Position numbers and translations under genes: made by a program | The notes under the pieces: model-generated | Told to the model about the DNA's origin: nothing | The model's database searches: none | Seen by the model: the letters and a program-made list of their open reading frames with translations, nothing else | Shown: in pieces, positions 17,813 to 26,344 of the stretch | How the letters are laid out: each line of letters opens with the position of its first letter | Numbering within the stretch: position 1 is the stretch's first letter | NCBI GenBank assembly: GCA_009711825.1 | Contig: VEMY01000071.1 | Location: 1-53,523, forward strand | Length of the DNA stretch: 53,523 nt | Direction: 5' to 3' | Origin: Bacillota bacterium | GTDB lineage: Bacteria > Bacillota > Proteinivoracia > UBA4975 > VEMY01

Positions 17813-17847
17813 GGGATAATAATTTGCATAGCGGACAAAATAAAACT

Positions 17848-17924
17848 GCCGACAGAGAGTGGCCCAAAATACTTGGGCAGGCCCCAAATAGGGCTGGGAG
17901 GAAAGCATTCTCTGTCGGCTTTTT
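17848..17924 (+). ncRNA. Structured RNA candidate with three helices and T-run
   Basis: GCCGACAGAGA (17848-17858) pairs perfectly with TCTCTGTCGGC (17909-17919), followed by five T's. Inside the closing stem are two more hairpins, GCCCA/TGGGC (17862-17878) and GCCC/GGGC (17881-17894), then a purine-rich strand GGGAGGAAAGCA. A multibranched RNA ending in a T run on the plus strand, with no plus-strand gene before it for over 1.5 kb, looks like a small RNA or an aptamer-terminator upstream of gerAA. It does not match any riboswitch class I know. I see no convincing promoter for it. Confidence 0.45.
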
Positions 17925-17985
17925 ATGTGCATAGTTGGGCCTCGGGGCGGTGAACATATTTTTATAGGGGTGCGGGAGGTAAAGA

Positions 17986-19545
17986 ATGGACTATAAAAAG
18001 CCAAAAAAGGGTTACCGATTGCCTCATAGGGCAACGGACTTGAAAGAGCGTAAATCGGAACCAGAAAGACTTGAGCAGGTAAGTGCTGATCTACAAACAA
18101 ATGTTGATGCTGTTAACAAAGTATTTGAAGACAGTTTGGATTTTATCGTTCGGGAATTGGAGCTGGGACCTACCGGTGAGTTGAAGGTAGTCCTGGTGTT
18201 TTTGGAAACTCTAAGTGACAAGGAATTATTAAGTGAGTTCATCCTCAAACCTTTGGCGGAACTTGCTTTCCGCCGGGAGGATATCGTTAAGGCCCCGGCC
18301 CGGCTCAGCGCCAACTTGCCATCTGCGATAGCTTTGGAGGAAGAGTCGGAATGGGAAGAGGTGCTCAAGAAAATTGTCACCGGTCATGCGGTTTTGTTTC
18401 TCGATGGTTTCGATAAAGCTCTGGTCATGGAAGTTCGGATGTGGAACGAGCGAGCTGTCAGCGAACCCCAGTCTGAATCTGTGGTAGTCGGGCCCCGGGA
18501 GGGATTTGTCGAGAGCTTAATCACTAATGTCAGTCTGCTCAGACGCCGGATGCGCACTCCCAATCTGATTATGGAAGCGATTCCAATCGGCACCACCACC
18601 AACACCAATGTGGTTCTTTGTTACGTCAAGGGTGTTGTCGAAGATGAATTGGTGGATTCGATAAAAAATCACTTAAAAGCAATCAATGTTGAGGCCATGT
18701 ACGGTTCCAATCTTGTCAACGAGATTTTGTCGCCGGCCAAGCATACACCATTTCAGATGTTTTCCACCACTGAAAGGCCTGATAAAGTTGCTTCGGCAGT
18801 TATGGAGGGGCGGGTGGGAATATTGACCGAAAATACCCCAATGGCCCTGATTATCCCCACTGTGTTTTGGCAGTTCTTCCAGGCCAGCGAGGATTATTAT
18901 GAACATTATCCGCTAGCGACAATGAATCGCCTGCTGCGGATGTTTGCTTTCTTTTTGGTGGTTGGATTTACTGCATTTTATGTGGCCATTGTCACATTCC
19001 ATCACGAGATGGTGCCGACCCAATTGCTCTTATCTATGGCCGCGGTTCGGGAGCCGGTGCCGTTTCCCACGGCATTGGAAGCACTATTTTTGGAAATTAC
19101 CCTTGAGGCATTGCGGGAGGCGGGGCTGCGTCTGCCCAAACCTGCGGGCCAGGCCGTCAGTATAGTTGGCGCTTTGGTAATGGGCCAGGCGGCGGTGGAA
19201 GCGAATCTTGTTTCGCCCCAATTGGTAATTGTCGTCGCGCTTTCAGGGATTGCCTCGTTTATAATCCCTGATTACTCCTTCGTTATTGCCTTGCGGATCT
19301 TGAAGTTTGGCTTTATTTTGCTGGCCAGCGTCTTTGGTGTCCTGGGATTGATGATCGGTTACATGCTCTTGGGAGTGCATCTCAATTCCCTGCAGGCCTT
19401 TGGCGTGCCATATATGTCGCCGGTGACGCCGTTTAAACTTCGAGACATGAAAGATATCTTTGTGCGGGCGCCTTGGTGGGCAATGAACAAACGAGGGCCG
19501 GAGGATTCAGACGAGGATGGAGAGGGGGATAATGATGAAGCGTAA
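17986..19545 (+). CDS. gerAA: Spore germination receptor subunit A (GerAA/GerA family)
   Basis: 519 residues. An N-terminal cytoplasmic domain (~1-300) includes the family pattern SEPQSESVVVGPREGFVESL and NLSLLRRRMRTPNL-like sequence. A membrane domain with about five to six helices follows (MFAFFLVVGFTAFYVAIV... and onward), then a short acidic tail. GerA-type subunits form the nutrient-sensing germinant receptor in the inner spore membrane together with the B and C proteins. ATG 17986 has GGGAGGTAAAG upstream. It is the first gene of a complete A-C-B operon and overlaps the next gene by 14 bases. Confidence 0.92.
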   Translation: MDYKKPKKGYRLPHRATDLKERKSEPERLEQVSADLQTNVDAVNKVFEDSLDFIVRELELGPTGELKVVLVFLETLSDKELLSEFILKPLAELAFRREDIVKAPARLSANLPSAIALEEESEWEEVLKKIVTGHAVLFLDGFDKALVMEVRMWNERAVSEPQSESVVVGPREGFVESLITNVSLLRRRMRTPNLIMEAIPIGTTTNTNVVLCYVKGVVEDELVDSIKNHLKAINVEAMYGSNLVNEILSPAKHTPFQMFSTTERPDKVASAVMEGRVGILTENTPMALIIPTVFWQFFQASEDYYEHYPLATMNRLLRMFAFFLVVGFTAFYVAIVTFHHEMVPTQLLLSMAAVREPVPFPTALEALFLEITLEALREAGLRLPKPAGQAVSIVGALVMGQAAVEANLVSPQLVIVVALSGIASFIIPDYSFVIALRILKFGFILLASVFGVLGLMIGYMLLGVHLNSLQAFGVPYMSPVTPFKLRDMKDIFVRAPWWAMNKRGPEDSDEDGEGDNDEA

Positions 19546-20623
19546 GGGCTTTTCCCTCCTGATAGTGTTGTTAACAGTCTGTCTTACGTTGAGTGGTTGT
19601 TGGAGCCGCCGGGAGATGGAAGGGTTGGCGTATATTCTAATTCTGGGCATTGACAGGAGTGAAACCGGCGATATAAAATTGGTGGCCCAGTTTGGCTTGC
19701 CTGCCACTGAAGAAGCAGGTGATGAGCCGCCGGTTACTACGATTACGGCTGAAGGTCGAGATTTTAATGAAGCCCTGGACGATATGTTTACCCAGAGCAG
19801 CCGACGGCCTTACCTCAGTCATCTGCGTCTGGTGGTACTGGGCGAGGAGTTGGCGAAAAGCGGTATCTGGCAATCTATGGATTTCCTGCGGCGCGACGTG
19901 CGAATGCGACTAAATACCAAGATTGTCGTCACCCAAGAGGATCTGGAAGATTTGTTGGAGACGGTGGAAACTATGCACTCCCAGCCAGCGCTGGCGATAA
20001 TCGATCAGTTTCGCTTTAATGCCGAACGGTCCCGAATTGTTCGGGCTGAGATCATGGATGTGGTGGCCATGCTGCTAGAGCCCGATCTTGAGCCGGTGAT
20101 GCCGATGATCGAGGCCGGTGAAGACCGGTTTACGATGGGAGAAACAGCTATATTTTCCGGACCGATAATGGTTGGTCAGGCCAACAAGAATCAGACATTT
20201 GGGCTACTGCTGCTCCAGAACCGGGTCCGGGGTGGCGTTGTTGTGGTGCCCTGCGGCGAAGATACCCACGCTGCCCTGCAGATTCTCAGTAGCAATACAA
20301 ATATAGAAACCAGTTGGCTGGATGATCAGCTTCATGTCTCAGTCCTTGTTGAGAGCAAAATGCAGCTGAATGAGTTTGCCTGTACCGATGCCCCGGATTT
20401 GCAGCGAACGGTGGAGCATCATCTAGTAAATTTAATGAACGAAACCATCGAGCTTAGCCGGGACCTTGATACTGATTTTATGGGGCTGGCATTTCATTTT
20501 CGCAGGACCTATCCTGAGCAATGGTCAGCGCTCCGGGATCGCTGGCCGGAAATTCTCAATGAAGCAAGCTTTGACTTACAGAGCCGGGTGCATATCCGCC
20601 GTCAAGGCCAAATTCCCCGCTAG
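19532..20623 (+). CDS. gerAC: Spore germination lipoprotein C (GerAC family)
   Basis: 363 residues with a lipoprotein signal: Lys/Arg start, hydrophobic stretch and LSGC lipobox, followed by WSRREMEGLAYILILGIDRS, a hallmark of the GerC family. The rest gives the three-domain soluble C subunit held at the outer face of the inner spore membrane. The start is ATG 19532 (or the adjacent ATG 19535) after GAGAGGGGG, inside the end of gerAA. The overlap suggests coupled translation. Confidence 0.92.
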   Translation: MMKRKGFSLLIVLLTVCLTLSGCWSRREMEGLAYILILGIDRSETGDIKLVAQFGLPATEEAGDEPPVTTITAEGRDFNEALDDMFTQSSRRPYLSHLRLVVLGEELAKSGIWQSMDFLRRDVRMRLNTKIVVTQEDLEDLLETVETMHSQPALAIIDQFRFNAERSRIVRAEIMDVVAMLLEPDLEPVMPMIEAGEDRFTMGETAIFSGPIMVGQANKNQTFGLLLLQNRVRGGVVVVPCGEDTHAALQILSSNTNIETSWLDDQLHVSVLVESKMQLNEFACTDAPDLQRTVEHHLVNLMNETIELSRDLDTDFMGLAFHFRRTYPEQWSALRDRWPEILNEASFDLQSRVHIRRQGQIPR

Positions 20624-20634
20624 AGGAGAGCTAT

Positions 20635-21750
20635 ATGAAAAAAGTCTCTATGCTGGAAGTCATGTTATTATCGGTAACGGTGGTAATTTCGACCGCTGTG
20701 TTATTTATGCCGTTTCTAACTGCCCGTGCGGCAGGGCAGGACGCATGGATTTCAACAATTGTGGCAGGAGCCGTGGCCTGTATCCCCGCCTGGTCTGCCG
20801 GTGCAGTTATGGCCCGCTTCCGAAAAAAATCCATTATTGAAGTGCTTCCCCGATTACTGGGGACTGTGCTGGGCAAACTGTTTGGCGCAGTTTATGTGAT
20901 ATTCTTTTTGTTTGCAGCGATTTTGATTTTTTGGCATTTAGAAGAGTTTGTCGTTGGAACCTTGATGCCTGAGACTCCCGAAGCGGCAGTGCGTTTATTG
21001 TTTTTGACCGCCGCAGCTTATGGTGTTATCAAAGGAGCGGTGCCGATACTGCATACCAATTTTTATGTGATGCCGGTGGGAATCGTTGTGATAGCTCTGG
21101 TAATTGGCCTGCCAATTGCCAAGATGGATTATCGGTTTTTGCTGCCGGTTTTTGAACATGGGCCCGGACCAATGCTCAGCGGGGCCGCCTTGCTGCTGGG
21201 CTGGCTATGTCAGATTCCCCTGGTTGTCTTTATGTATCAGCGCTACGTGGAGAAGAAATTCCTGCCGAGTGCCGGCCGTAAGGCGTTGCTGGCTGTTCTG
21301 ATCACCAGTCTGGCACTTTTGGTCGGCGCCCTCGGTACGCTTGCTGCCTTTGGTCCCCGCCAGGTGGCAGGTATGTACTTCCCATCCTTTTCAGTGGCCA
21401 GAATTATTTCAGTCGGTGCTTTTTTTGAGCATATTGAAGTAATCTTTGTCGCTGTATGGATTGCGGCGATGTATGTAACAGCGGTGTTTTATCTGCAGGC
21501 GGTGGCGGATGGATTTTCTGATCTATTATCATTGAAAAATAAAAACTGGTCGTATCTATGGCTTTTCCCAATCGTATTTGCCTGGCCTTTTTTCTTTGAT
21601 TTGAACATAGACGATCTTGTGTTTGTGCTAGAAAATTTAGCCCCCTGGGTTTCCATAGTTTTAGGCGGGGTAATGCCGCTATTGCTTTTGTTGCGGGTGC
21701 TTCTAATACCCGAACAAAAACAGAGCCCGGAAGGCTCTGATCAGACTTGA
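20635..21750 (+). CDS. gerAB: Spore germination transporter-like subunit B (GerAB family)
   Basis: 371 residues with about ten membrane segments, the amino-acid-permease-like GerB subunit that binds the germinant. It shows the usual MLEVMLLSVTVVISTAVLFMP opening, a FFLFAAILIFWHLEEFV segment and a C-terminal LLRVLLIPEQK. GAGGAGAG precedes the ATG. It ends ten bases inside the stop of the convergent FAD gene. Confidence 0.9.
   Translation: MKKVSMLEVMLLSVTVVISTAVLFMPFLTARAAGQDAWISTIVAGAVACIPAWSAGAVMARFRKKSIIEVLPRLLGTVLGKLFGAVYVIFFLFAAILIFWHLEEFVVGTLMPETPEAAVRLLFLTAAAYGVIKGAVPILHTNFYVMPVGIVVIALVIGLPIAKMDYRFLLPVFEHGPGPMLSGAALLLGWLCQIPLVVFMYQRYVEKKFLPSAGRKALLAVLITSLALLVGALGTLAAFGPRQVAGMYFPSFSVARIISVGAFFEHIEVIFVAVWIAAMYVTAVFYLQAVADGFSDLLSLKNKNWSYLWLFPIVFAWPFFFDLNIDDLVFVLENLAPWVSIVLGGVMPLLLLLRVLLIPEQKQSPEGSDQT
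21716..21739 (-). terminator. Intrinsic terminator of the FAD oxidoreductase gene
   Basis: CAGAGCC and GGCTCTG pair around a five-base loop (21721-21739) and are followed, on the minus strand, by TTTTTG. The hairpin lies inside the last codons of gerAB. Confidence 0.65.
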
Positions 21751-21767
21751 TATTGGTCAATTTTTTT
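21738..21767 (+). terminator. Weak intrinsic terminator of the gerA operon
   Basis: TGATCA and TGGTCA (one G-T pair) enclose a ten-base loop and are followed by seven T's. It lies within the end of the convergent gene. The stem is short, so read-through is possible. Confidence 0.4.
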
Positions 21768-22826
21768 GCCGAGGACGGTTTGGGTTAGTTTTGAAGCCAG
21801 CCAAACCATGTTCACATTGCTGCGGGCGGCCAAGGTACGGAAAAAGGGAGTTTTAATCACCGACATTGCCTTGTCGAAGTCATCATCGGTAAAATTGTCC
21901 AGATAACGCCGCAGCGTACGCAGTCTCTGGTTGCGCAAAGTCCAAAGCTTGATTAGCTGATCAAAGTCCTCGCCCTCCACAATTGCCTTGGCTGCAGCAG
22001 CGCCGCTGGCCACCGAGGCGATTTGCCCAAAGGCGAAGAGCGGGTCGAGAAAGCCGCCGGCCAGCCCGGTAAAAATCATGTTCCGAAATTGATATTGGTG
22101 GACGTGGCCAATATGGTGCTGGGTTTCATATTCCTCAAGGATTTCAATATCCCAGTCAATCGTATCCAGGAATTTCTTCCAATTGATTGCCGCCGCATGG
22201 GCGCCGGCTTCCTGCATATTGAGGATTAGCGAGCCCTTGTGGTCGTTCCAGGGAACAAAATATCCGTAGGCACGCTGGCAAAAATCGGTGTTAAACCACA
22301 TGACTATAGTTTGGGGATCGAACTGGCCCGTGACAGTTGCGCCCTTAATATAGCCGGCAATGTCCAGCTGCCAGTTTCCGGTGACGGCTGCCACATCCGG
22401 GGTGCCGTTGGCCACTACAACATGGTCGTAATCCTCGGAAAGCTGACGGAAGTTCACAACCTGGCCATACTTAACCGGGGAACGGATGTGGTCCAACAAT
22501 TGATTGTACACCGAACCGGTGGCGGACCCCATCAGGACAATATAGCCCATGTTTCCGGTCATCGATGCCGAATTATTTTTTGAGTAAAAATTTACTCTGG
22601 TTACCCGTTCCATTGGCTTGATGACAATTCCGTACTCAGTCTTCAGGTAGGCAATGGCATCGGTGATTGGTCGGTACATGATATTCATCCAACCGGCGGT
22701 GTGATTGAACCCGCGTCCGCCAACAGTATCCTGGACCTCGTAAATATCGGGCCTGATTCCGTATTTCTCAAGCTCAAAGGCGCAGGACAGTCCGGCAACC
22801 CCGGCGCCCATAATTGCGATTCGCAT
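21741..22826 (-). CDS. FAD-dependent oxidoreductase (geranylgeranyl-reductase-like)
   Basis: 361 residues. The N-terminal Rossmann motif IAIMGAGVAGLSCAFELEK (GxGxxG, then an acidic end at YEVQD) and the late GLAGGFLDPLFAFGQIASVASG match the flavin monooxygenase/geranylgeranyl reductase group. Members of that group reduce or hydroxylate lipids, quinones or pigments; no substrate can be read here. ATG 22826 is chosen because AAAGGAG lies eight bases upstream, although the frame is open further. Its promoter region carries a CATACTA box 20-30 bases before the start, like the -10 of sporulation sigma factors. A spore-stage role beside gerA is therefore possible but unproven. Confidence 0.75.
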   Translation of the reverse strand: MRIAIMGAGVAGLSCAFELEKYGIRPDIYEVQDTVGGRGFNHTAGWMNIMYRPITDAIAYLKTEYGIVIKPMERVTRVNFYSKNNSASMTGNMGYIVLMGSATGSVYNQLLDHIRSPVKYGQVVNFRQLSEDYDHVVVANGTPDVAAVTGNWQLDIAGYIKGATVTGQFDPQTIVMWFNTDFCQRAYGYFVPWNDHKGSLILNMQEAGAHAAAINWKKFLDTIDWDIEILEEYETQHHIGHVHQYQFRNMIFTGLAGGFLDPLFAFGQIASVASGAAAAKAIVEGEDFDQLIKLWTLRNQRLRTLRRYLDNFTDDDFDKAMSVIKTPFFRTLAARSNVNMVWLASKLTQTVLGKKIDQYQV

Positions 22827-22845
22827 ACATCCAGCTCCTTTATTG

Positions 22846-22877
22846 TGCTGGCAATAGTATGCGTCCCAAAAAACGAA
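22846..22877 (-). promoter_or_regulatory. Candidate sporulation (sigma-G/E type) promoter
   Basis: On the minus strand AAATA is followed after 18 bases by CATACTA, close to the sigma-G pattern GHATR-N18-CATWMTA (the first G is missing) and also near a sigma-E -10. It precedes the FAD oxidoreductase gene, whose plus-strand neighbour is the gerA operon. Confidence 0.35.
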
Positions 22878-22887
22878 TTTATTTCCC

Positions 22888-22916
22888 TTGACATTCACGT
22901 TCATATTACGTAAAAT
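22888..22916 (+). promoter_or_regulatory. Sigma-A promoter of tRNA-Ala
   Basis: TTGACA, 17-base spacer, TAAAAT; the tRNA begins 13 bases after the -10. This is a near-perfect housekeeping promoter. Confidence 0.8.
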
Positions 22917-22928
22917 AATCATTGTCGT

Positions 22929-23004
<76 letters not shown>

Positions 23005-23177
23005 AATTTAAATTTAAGCCTTGGGCAAAATGCCTGAGGTTTTTGTTTTTGATTAACAAAATTTTGGCAGGAAAATGTTACTACTACACCGAAAGTTCAA
23101 CCCAGCGAATTTTTGCGCTGCATAATTTTTTCGACTTTCTCGCAAACTTAAGTTAAGCAATGACTTCGGAGGTGTTG

Positions 23178-24722
23178 GTGATAAATAATAAGACTGTGCT
23201 CCTTATCTTTGGCGGCTTGGTTGTGGCCCTGGCGGCATTTATCGTGCTCAGGGGATTGGGTGAAGATCCACTGCCCGATCCTGTTCCCGACGGGGAAGAT
23301 AATGGTCAGGTGGAGGATGTTGAGTACGATACCTTTGCCGGCCGGCTGTTTGTAAATGAACAGGAACTTGAGTTGGATAATGAGCCATTGGTGGATAAGG
23401 GTCTTATTTACCTACCTGTTCTGGAGTTGGTAGACAAATTGGACGCGCCACTGACCTATGACCAGGATACGGGGAGTTTGCTGGTGGCGGGCAGCAGTCT
23501 GCCGGAAGATGCTGATGAAGAAGAAGGGATTCAGGTTTACCGGGAGGGTACCGCAATAACTCCTGGAAATGTGATTGAGCTTGACGATGAGTTGTACATA
23601 TCCGGCCGGGAGCTGGCGCCGCTTTTACGTTATTTCTTTTATGAGAACCTGTTTGCCAATGAGATATATTTGGTTGATGCGTCTGTTGTTGCCCGGGACG
23701 GCACTTACACGGCAGTGCGCCACCGGGATGCCCGGGGATGGGCGTCGGAATTGACCATGACCATCGTCGGCGGAGAAATTACCGAGGTTACCTATGACGA
23801 GTATGATGAAGAACGCGAGGCTAAGTTTGCCAGTGAAGGGTACCTGGAGAACTGGCAGGGTAATAACCCTGATGTTGATCCTGTTGCCTTGCGGGACCAA
23901 TTGCAGGCCCAACTACTGGAGGTTCAACACCCTGCCGATGTGGATTTGACTTCAGGCGCTACCGGCACGTACAAACAGTTTGTGGAGCTGGCATCGGTTA
24001 CCCTGGCCCAGGCAAGGCGGGCCGCTGTCGTTCCACCCCTGACCGATGGTGAGTATATTATGGTCGGGCCGCCCAGCGCCACCGGCGGTTGGATGCCTTG
24101 GATTTCTGTAGAGGTTGCCGATGGCCGCATCACCCAGGTGATCTATGATGATATCGATGAGAATCTGGACGGCAAACGGGAAAATGAGGGGTATTTACAG
24201 AACTGGCGCAACGCATATCCAGAAGTCGATCCAGTGGCAATTATCGCCCAACGGGAAGAAAATATTGTTCAAACCCAGGACCCCAATACCGTCGATGCAA
24301 CGACCGGCGCCACGGCCTGGGGCACAAATATGAAGAAATTTATCACCGGTGGCCTGGACCATGCCCAGCTGTCGCCTTTGGGTACGGTGAGCTATGACCA
24401 GATATACGTACTGTTTGGCGAGGCAAATGACAATGGCGACCGACCACAGCTGCTCTTGGCGACAAGCGATGGCCAATTGGTGCTGGTTGATTTCAGTGAT
24501 TATCGGAACGGGATTCCAAAGAAACTAGATAATCCCTACTTGAACCGGTGGCAAGACCAATATCCGGATGTTGAGCCGGTGGAATTGGTGCTGGAAATGG
24601 AACAAACTTTCTTGGAAACCCTTGATCCCGATGAACTCGATGCAATTTCCGGCGCCACCGGCTGGCGCGATTCCTTCCAAGAGCTGGCGCGTAGGGCGAT
24701 TGAGCTGGGAATAATTCAATAA
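23178..24722 (+). CDS. Exported protein with triple FMN-binding-type repeats
   Basis: 514 residues. The N-terminal membrane anchor (VLLIFGGLVVALAAFIVL) is followed by an acidic linker, then a copper-amine-oxidase-N-like region (LFVNEQELELDNEPLVDKGLIYLP; ELYISGRELAPLL). Three repeats of about 105-120 residues follow, each with GYLxNWQxxxPxVDPV and then DLTSGATGTY, DATTGATAWG or DAISGATGWR. Dxx[ST]GAT is the motif where ApbE attaches FMN covalently in RnfG/NqrC-like and extracellular flavin proteins. The protein may thus be a surface electron carrier with up to three flavins. GTG 23178 is preferred over ATG 23160 because GGAGGTG lies just before it. It ends in a terminator, so it is a single-gene unit. 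Partner enzymes (ApbE, Rnf) are not in the window. Confidence 0.75.
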   Translation: MINNKTVLLIFGGLVVALAAFIVLRGLGEDPLPDPVPDGEDNGQVEDVEYDTFAGRLFVNEQELELDNEPLVDKGLIYLPVLELVDKLDAPLTYDQDTGSLLVAGSSLPEDADEEEGIQVYREGTAITPGNVIELDDELYISGRELAPLLRYFFYENLFANEIYLVDASVVARDGTYTAVRHRDARGWASELTMTIVGGEITEVTYDEYDEEREAKFASEGYLENWQGNNPDVDPVALRDQLQAQLLEVQHPADVDLTSGATGTYKQFVELASVTLAQARRAAVVPPLTDGEYIMVGPPSATGGWMPWISVEVADGRITQVIYDDIDENLDGKRENEGYLQNWRNAYPEVDPVAIIAQREENIVQTQDPNTVDATTGATAWGTNMKKFITGGLDHAQLSPLGTVSYDQIYVLFGEANDNGDRPQLLLATSDGQLVLVDFSDYRNGIPKKLDNPYLNRWQDQYPDVEPVELVLEMEQTFLETLDPDELDAISGATGWRDSFQELARRAIELGIIQ

Positions 24723-24729
24723 AAGAAGA

Positions 24730-24755
24730 AAACTCCGCAGCTGCGGAGTTTTTTG
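24730..24755 (+). terminator. Intrinsic terminator
   Basis: AAAACTCCGCAG and CTGCGGAGTTTT form a twelve-base-pair palindromic stem with the T run extending the second arm. Confidence 0.85.
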
Positions 24756-24908
24756 TTGCAGGTTATTCCATGTAAGTGCCGAATAAACAAGTGCAGGGTG
24801 ATTAGAATAGGCTGGTAGCTGCTAGAAATTTCATTTGTGTTTCGGGCAGGGTTTATCTGGCTTCTAATCGAATCTTAACCAATGAACATAGTACCGGGAG
24901 TGATTTGC

Positions 24909-25796
24909 TTGAAATTGTTGACCTGGATTCGGAACATAAAATTTCCTAAGTTGAGAGTTCCCAAACTGAGATTCCCGAAAGTTATTAAAATAACTAAACC
25001 GAAGCTGCCCCGCTGGGGTTTTTTTACCCGATTGCGGAATCTGAACTATAAGGCACTATTGCAGATAAAATTTCTGCGTTGGGTAACTTTAGGGCTGCTG
25101 CTCTTTGCCAGCATCGGATTGCTGGTGGAAGCGAATTACGGACAGCGGACGGAAATCATTGCCGGATATCTAGATGCCGAAGACGAAAACGTAGTAATTT
25201 CTGTTGTCGCTGGCGATTCACGTAATCAAATAACTGTACCGGCGGGTTCACTTATTCGCCGACAGTTTGAAGAACAAACGGAGCAAATGTACTTGACAGT
25301 GTTACGGATTGCAGGTAACAAAGTGTTCTTTGACCGCATCCAAAGTCTGGACCCTGCCGATATAAACACTGGTCTCGGTGACAACTTGAGTCAGGTGGCG
25401 GTTGGAGTCCGCCCGGTTTTGACAGAAATGATTGGCCTTGAGCAGTATATCTATGGGTTACGGGTGCCAATCTGGGCCCGGGACATTGCCGCCGACCGTG
25501 TTTCGTATCATCAGGACATGAATCCTGAAGTCAAGGAGTTCTTGGATGGCGAATTGGCGGTGGAGGGTGATGTATTTCTTTTGGATTCCCAGGGTCGCAT
25601 CGGGTCCGTTGCCCTGTTGGGTGAAGAGTTTTTGACCCTGCCTGGGTTTTTACGCAAAACGGTAAGGGTGCTCCTGTATGCTGCCGCGCTGGGCGCATTT
25701 TTCACGGTCCTCGCTTATCTTTGGCCGTCTTTGGCCAAAAAAGGCAGAGCAATCCGGGACCAGGTTTCCAACCGGTTTGCTTCCCGGGCCAGCTGA
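24909..25796 (+). CDS. Membrane protein with N-terminal KFPKL repeats, unknown function
   Basis: 295 residues. The first ~45 residues are basic and repetitive (IKFPKLRVPKLRFPKVIKI, then TKPKLPRWG), a proline-spaced Lys/Arg ladder that would sit on the inner membrane face. A membrane helix follows (WVTLGLLLFASIGLLVEA), then an extracytoplasmic domain of about 150 residues. A second helix (VRVLLYAAALGAFFTVLAYLW) precedes a short basic tail. I do not recognise the family. TTG 24909 is preferred over ATG 24882 because CGGGAG lies eight bases before it. The 3' end overlaps the convergent NUDIX gene by 82 bases. The nearest plus-strand terminator is at 26345, beyond that gene. Confidence 0.6.
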   Translation: MKLLTWIRNIKFPKLRVPKLRFPKVIKITKPKLPRWGFFTRLRNLNYKALLQIKFLRWVTLGLLLFASIGLLVEANYGQRTEIIAGYLDAEDENVVISVVAGDSRNQITVPAGSLIRRQFEEQTEQMYLTVLRIAGNKVFFDRIQSLDPADINTGLGDNLSQVAVGVRPVLTEMIGLEQYIYGLRVPIWARDIAADRVSYHQDMNPEVKEFLDGELAVEGDVFLLDSQGRIGSVALLGEEFLTLPGFLRKTVRVLLYAAALGAFFTVLAYLWPSLAKKGRAIRDQVSNRFASRAS

Positions 25797-26308
25797 GTCC
25801 CGCTCAGCCAGAGAGCGCGCATTTTCTCGGTTTCGCGGACCTTAGGAGCCTGGTCAGTTGAAAAGATATAATGCAGGCCCAAATGAACTGCTCCCACCGC
25901 ATTGGAGTCGTCGTTAATCAGTCCGCTCAATCGGGCTGTAAACGGCGGCTTTATCCATAGTTCTTCGACTAGCTCCCGGTCACGGCCGGCTTCGATTGTC
26001 TTATGCAAATCATCCCGTTGGTCTTGGGGATTTATATGCCCACCCACGCCGATGGAGAGTTTGCCGTGGAGGCGTTTTTCACTTTGGGCGCGGGTGCGTT
26101 CAAGGGTGAGGATGTCAGTCCCTTTGCAGATTGTCACGTAGGGAATAAGCTGCCGGTATCCCGGGTCTGCTTCCGCCTGGTCGCGGTCAATAAACCGGTG
26201 GTGTTTAGCGCATACGCAAATAATACGGTTCATTTCATTATCAGTAATGTAGTTTTCAGCCGGCAGAGCCAGTGCAGTAGTAGGTACTGCCAGAACTTGT
26301 TCTTTCAT
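25715..26308 (-). CDS. NUDIX hydrolase
   Basis: 197 residues. The NUDIX box is present as GHINPQDQRDD...TIEAGRDRELVEELWI, fitting GX5EX7REUXEEXGU with a longer lead and without the final G. It is preceded by IDRDQAEADPGYRQLIPYV and an Arg/Lys-rich R-T-R-A-Q segment. These enzymes cleave nucleoside diphosphates linked to another moiety; the exact substrate is unclear. AAAGGGGG lies nine bases before the ATG. The promoter may be TTGACC...CATATC on the minus strand within the hairpin at 26345-26373. Its coding strand is fully opposed by the possible read-through transcript of the upstream plus-strand gene. Confidence 0.75.
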   Translation of the reverse strand: MKEQVLAVPTTALALPAENYITDNEMNRIICVCAKHHRFIDRDQAEADPGYRQLIPYVTICKGTDILTLERTRAQSEKRLHGKLSIGVGGHINPQDQRDDLHKTIEAGRDRELVEELWIKPPFTARLSGLINDDSNAVGAVHLGLHYIFSTDQAPKVRETEKMRALWLSGTQLAREANRLETWSRIALPFLAKDGQR

Positions 26309-26344
26309 TGTTAAAGCCCCCTTTTGTATACGCCCATGATATGT

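Noticed and set aside
17771-18100. Minus-strand open frame of 109 codons opposite the start of gerAA
   Set aside because: It spans the pyrP promoter and the structured RNA, has no ribosome site and no recognisable protein features.
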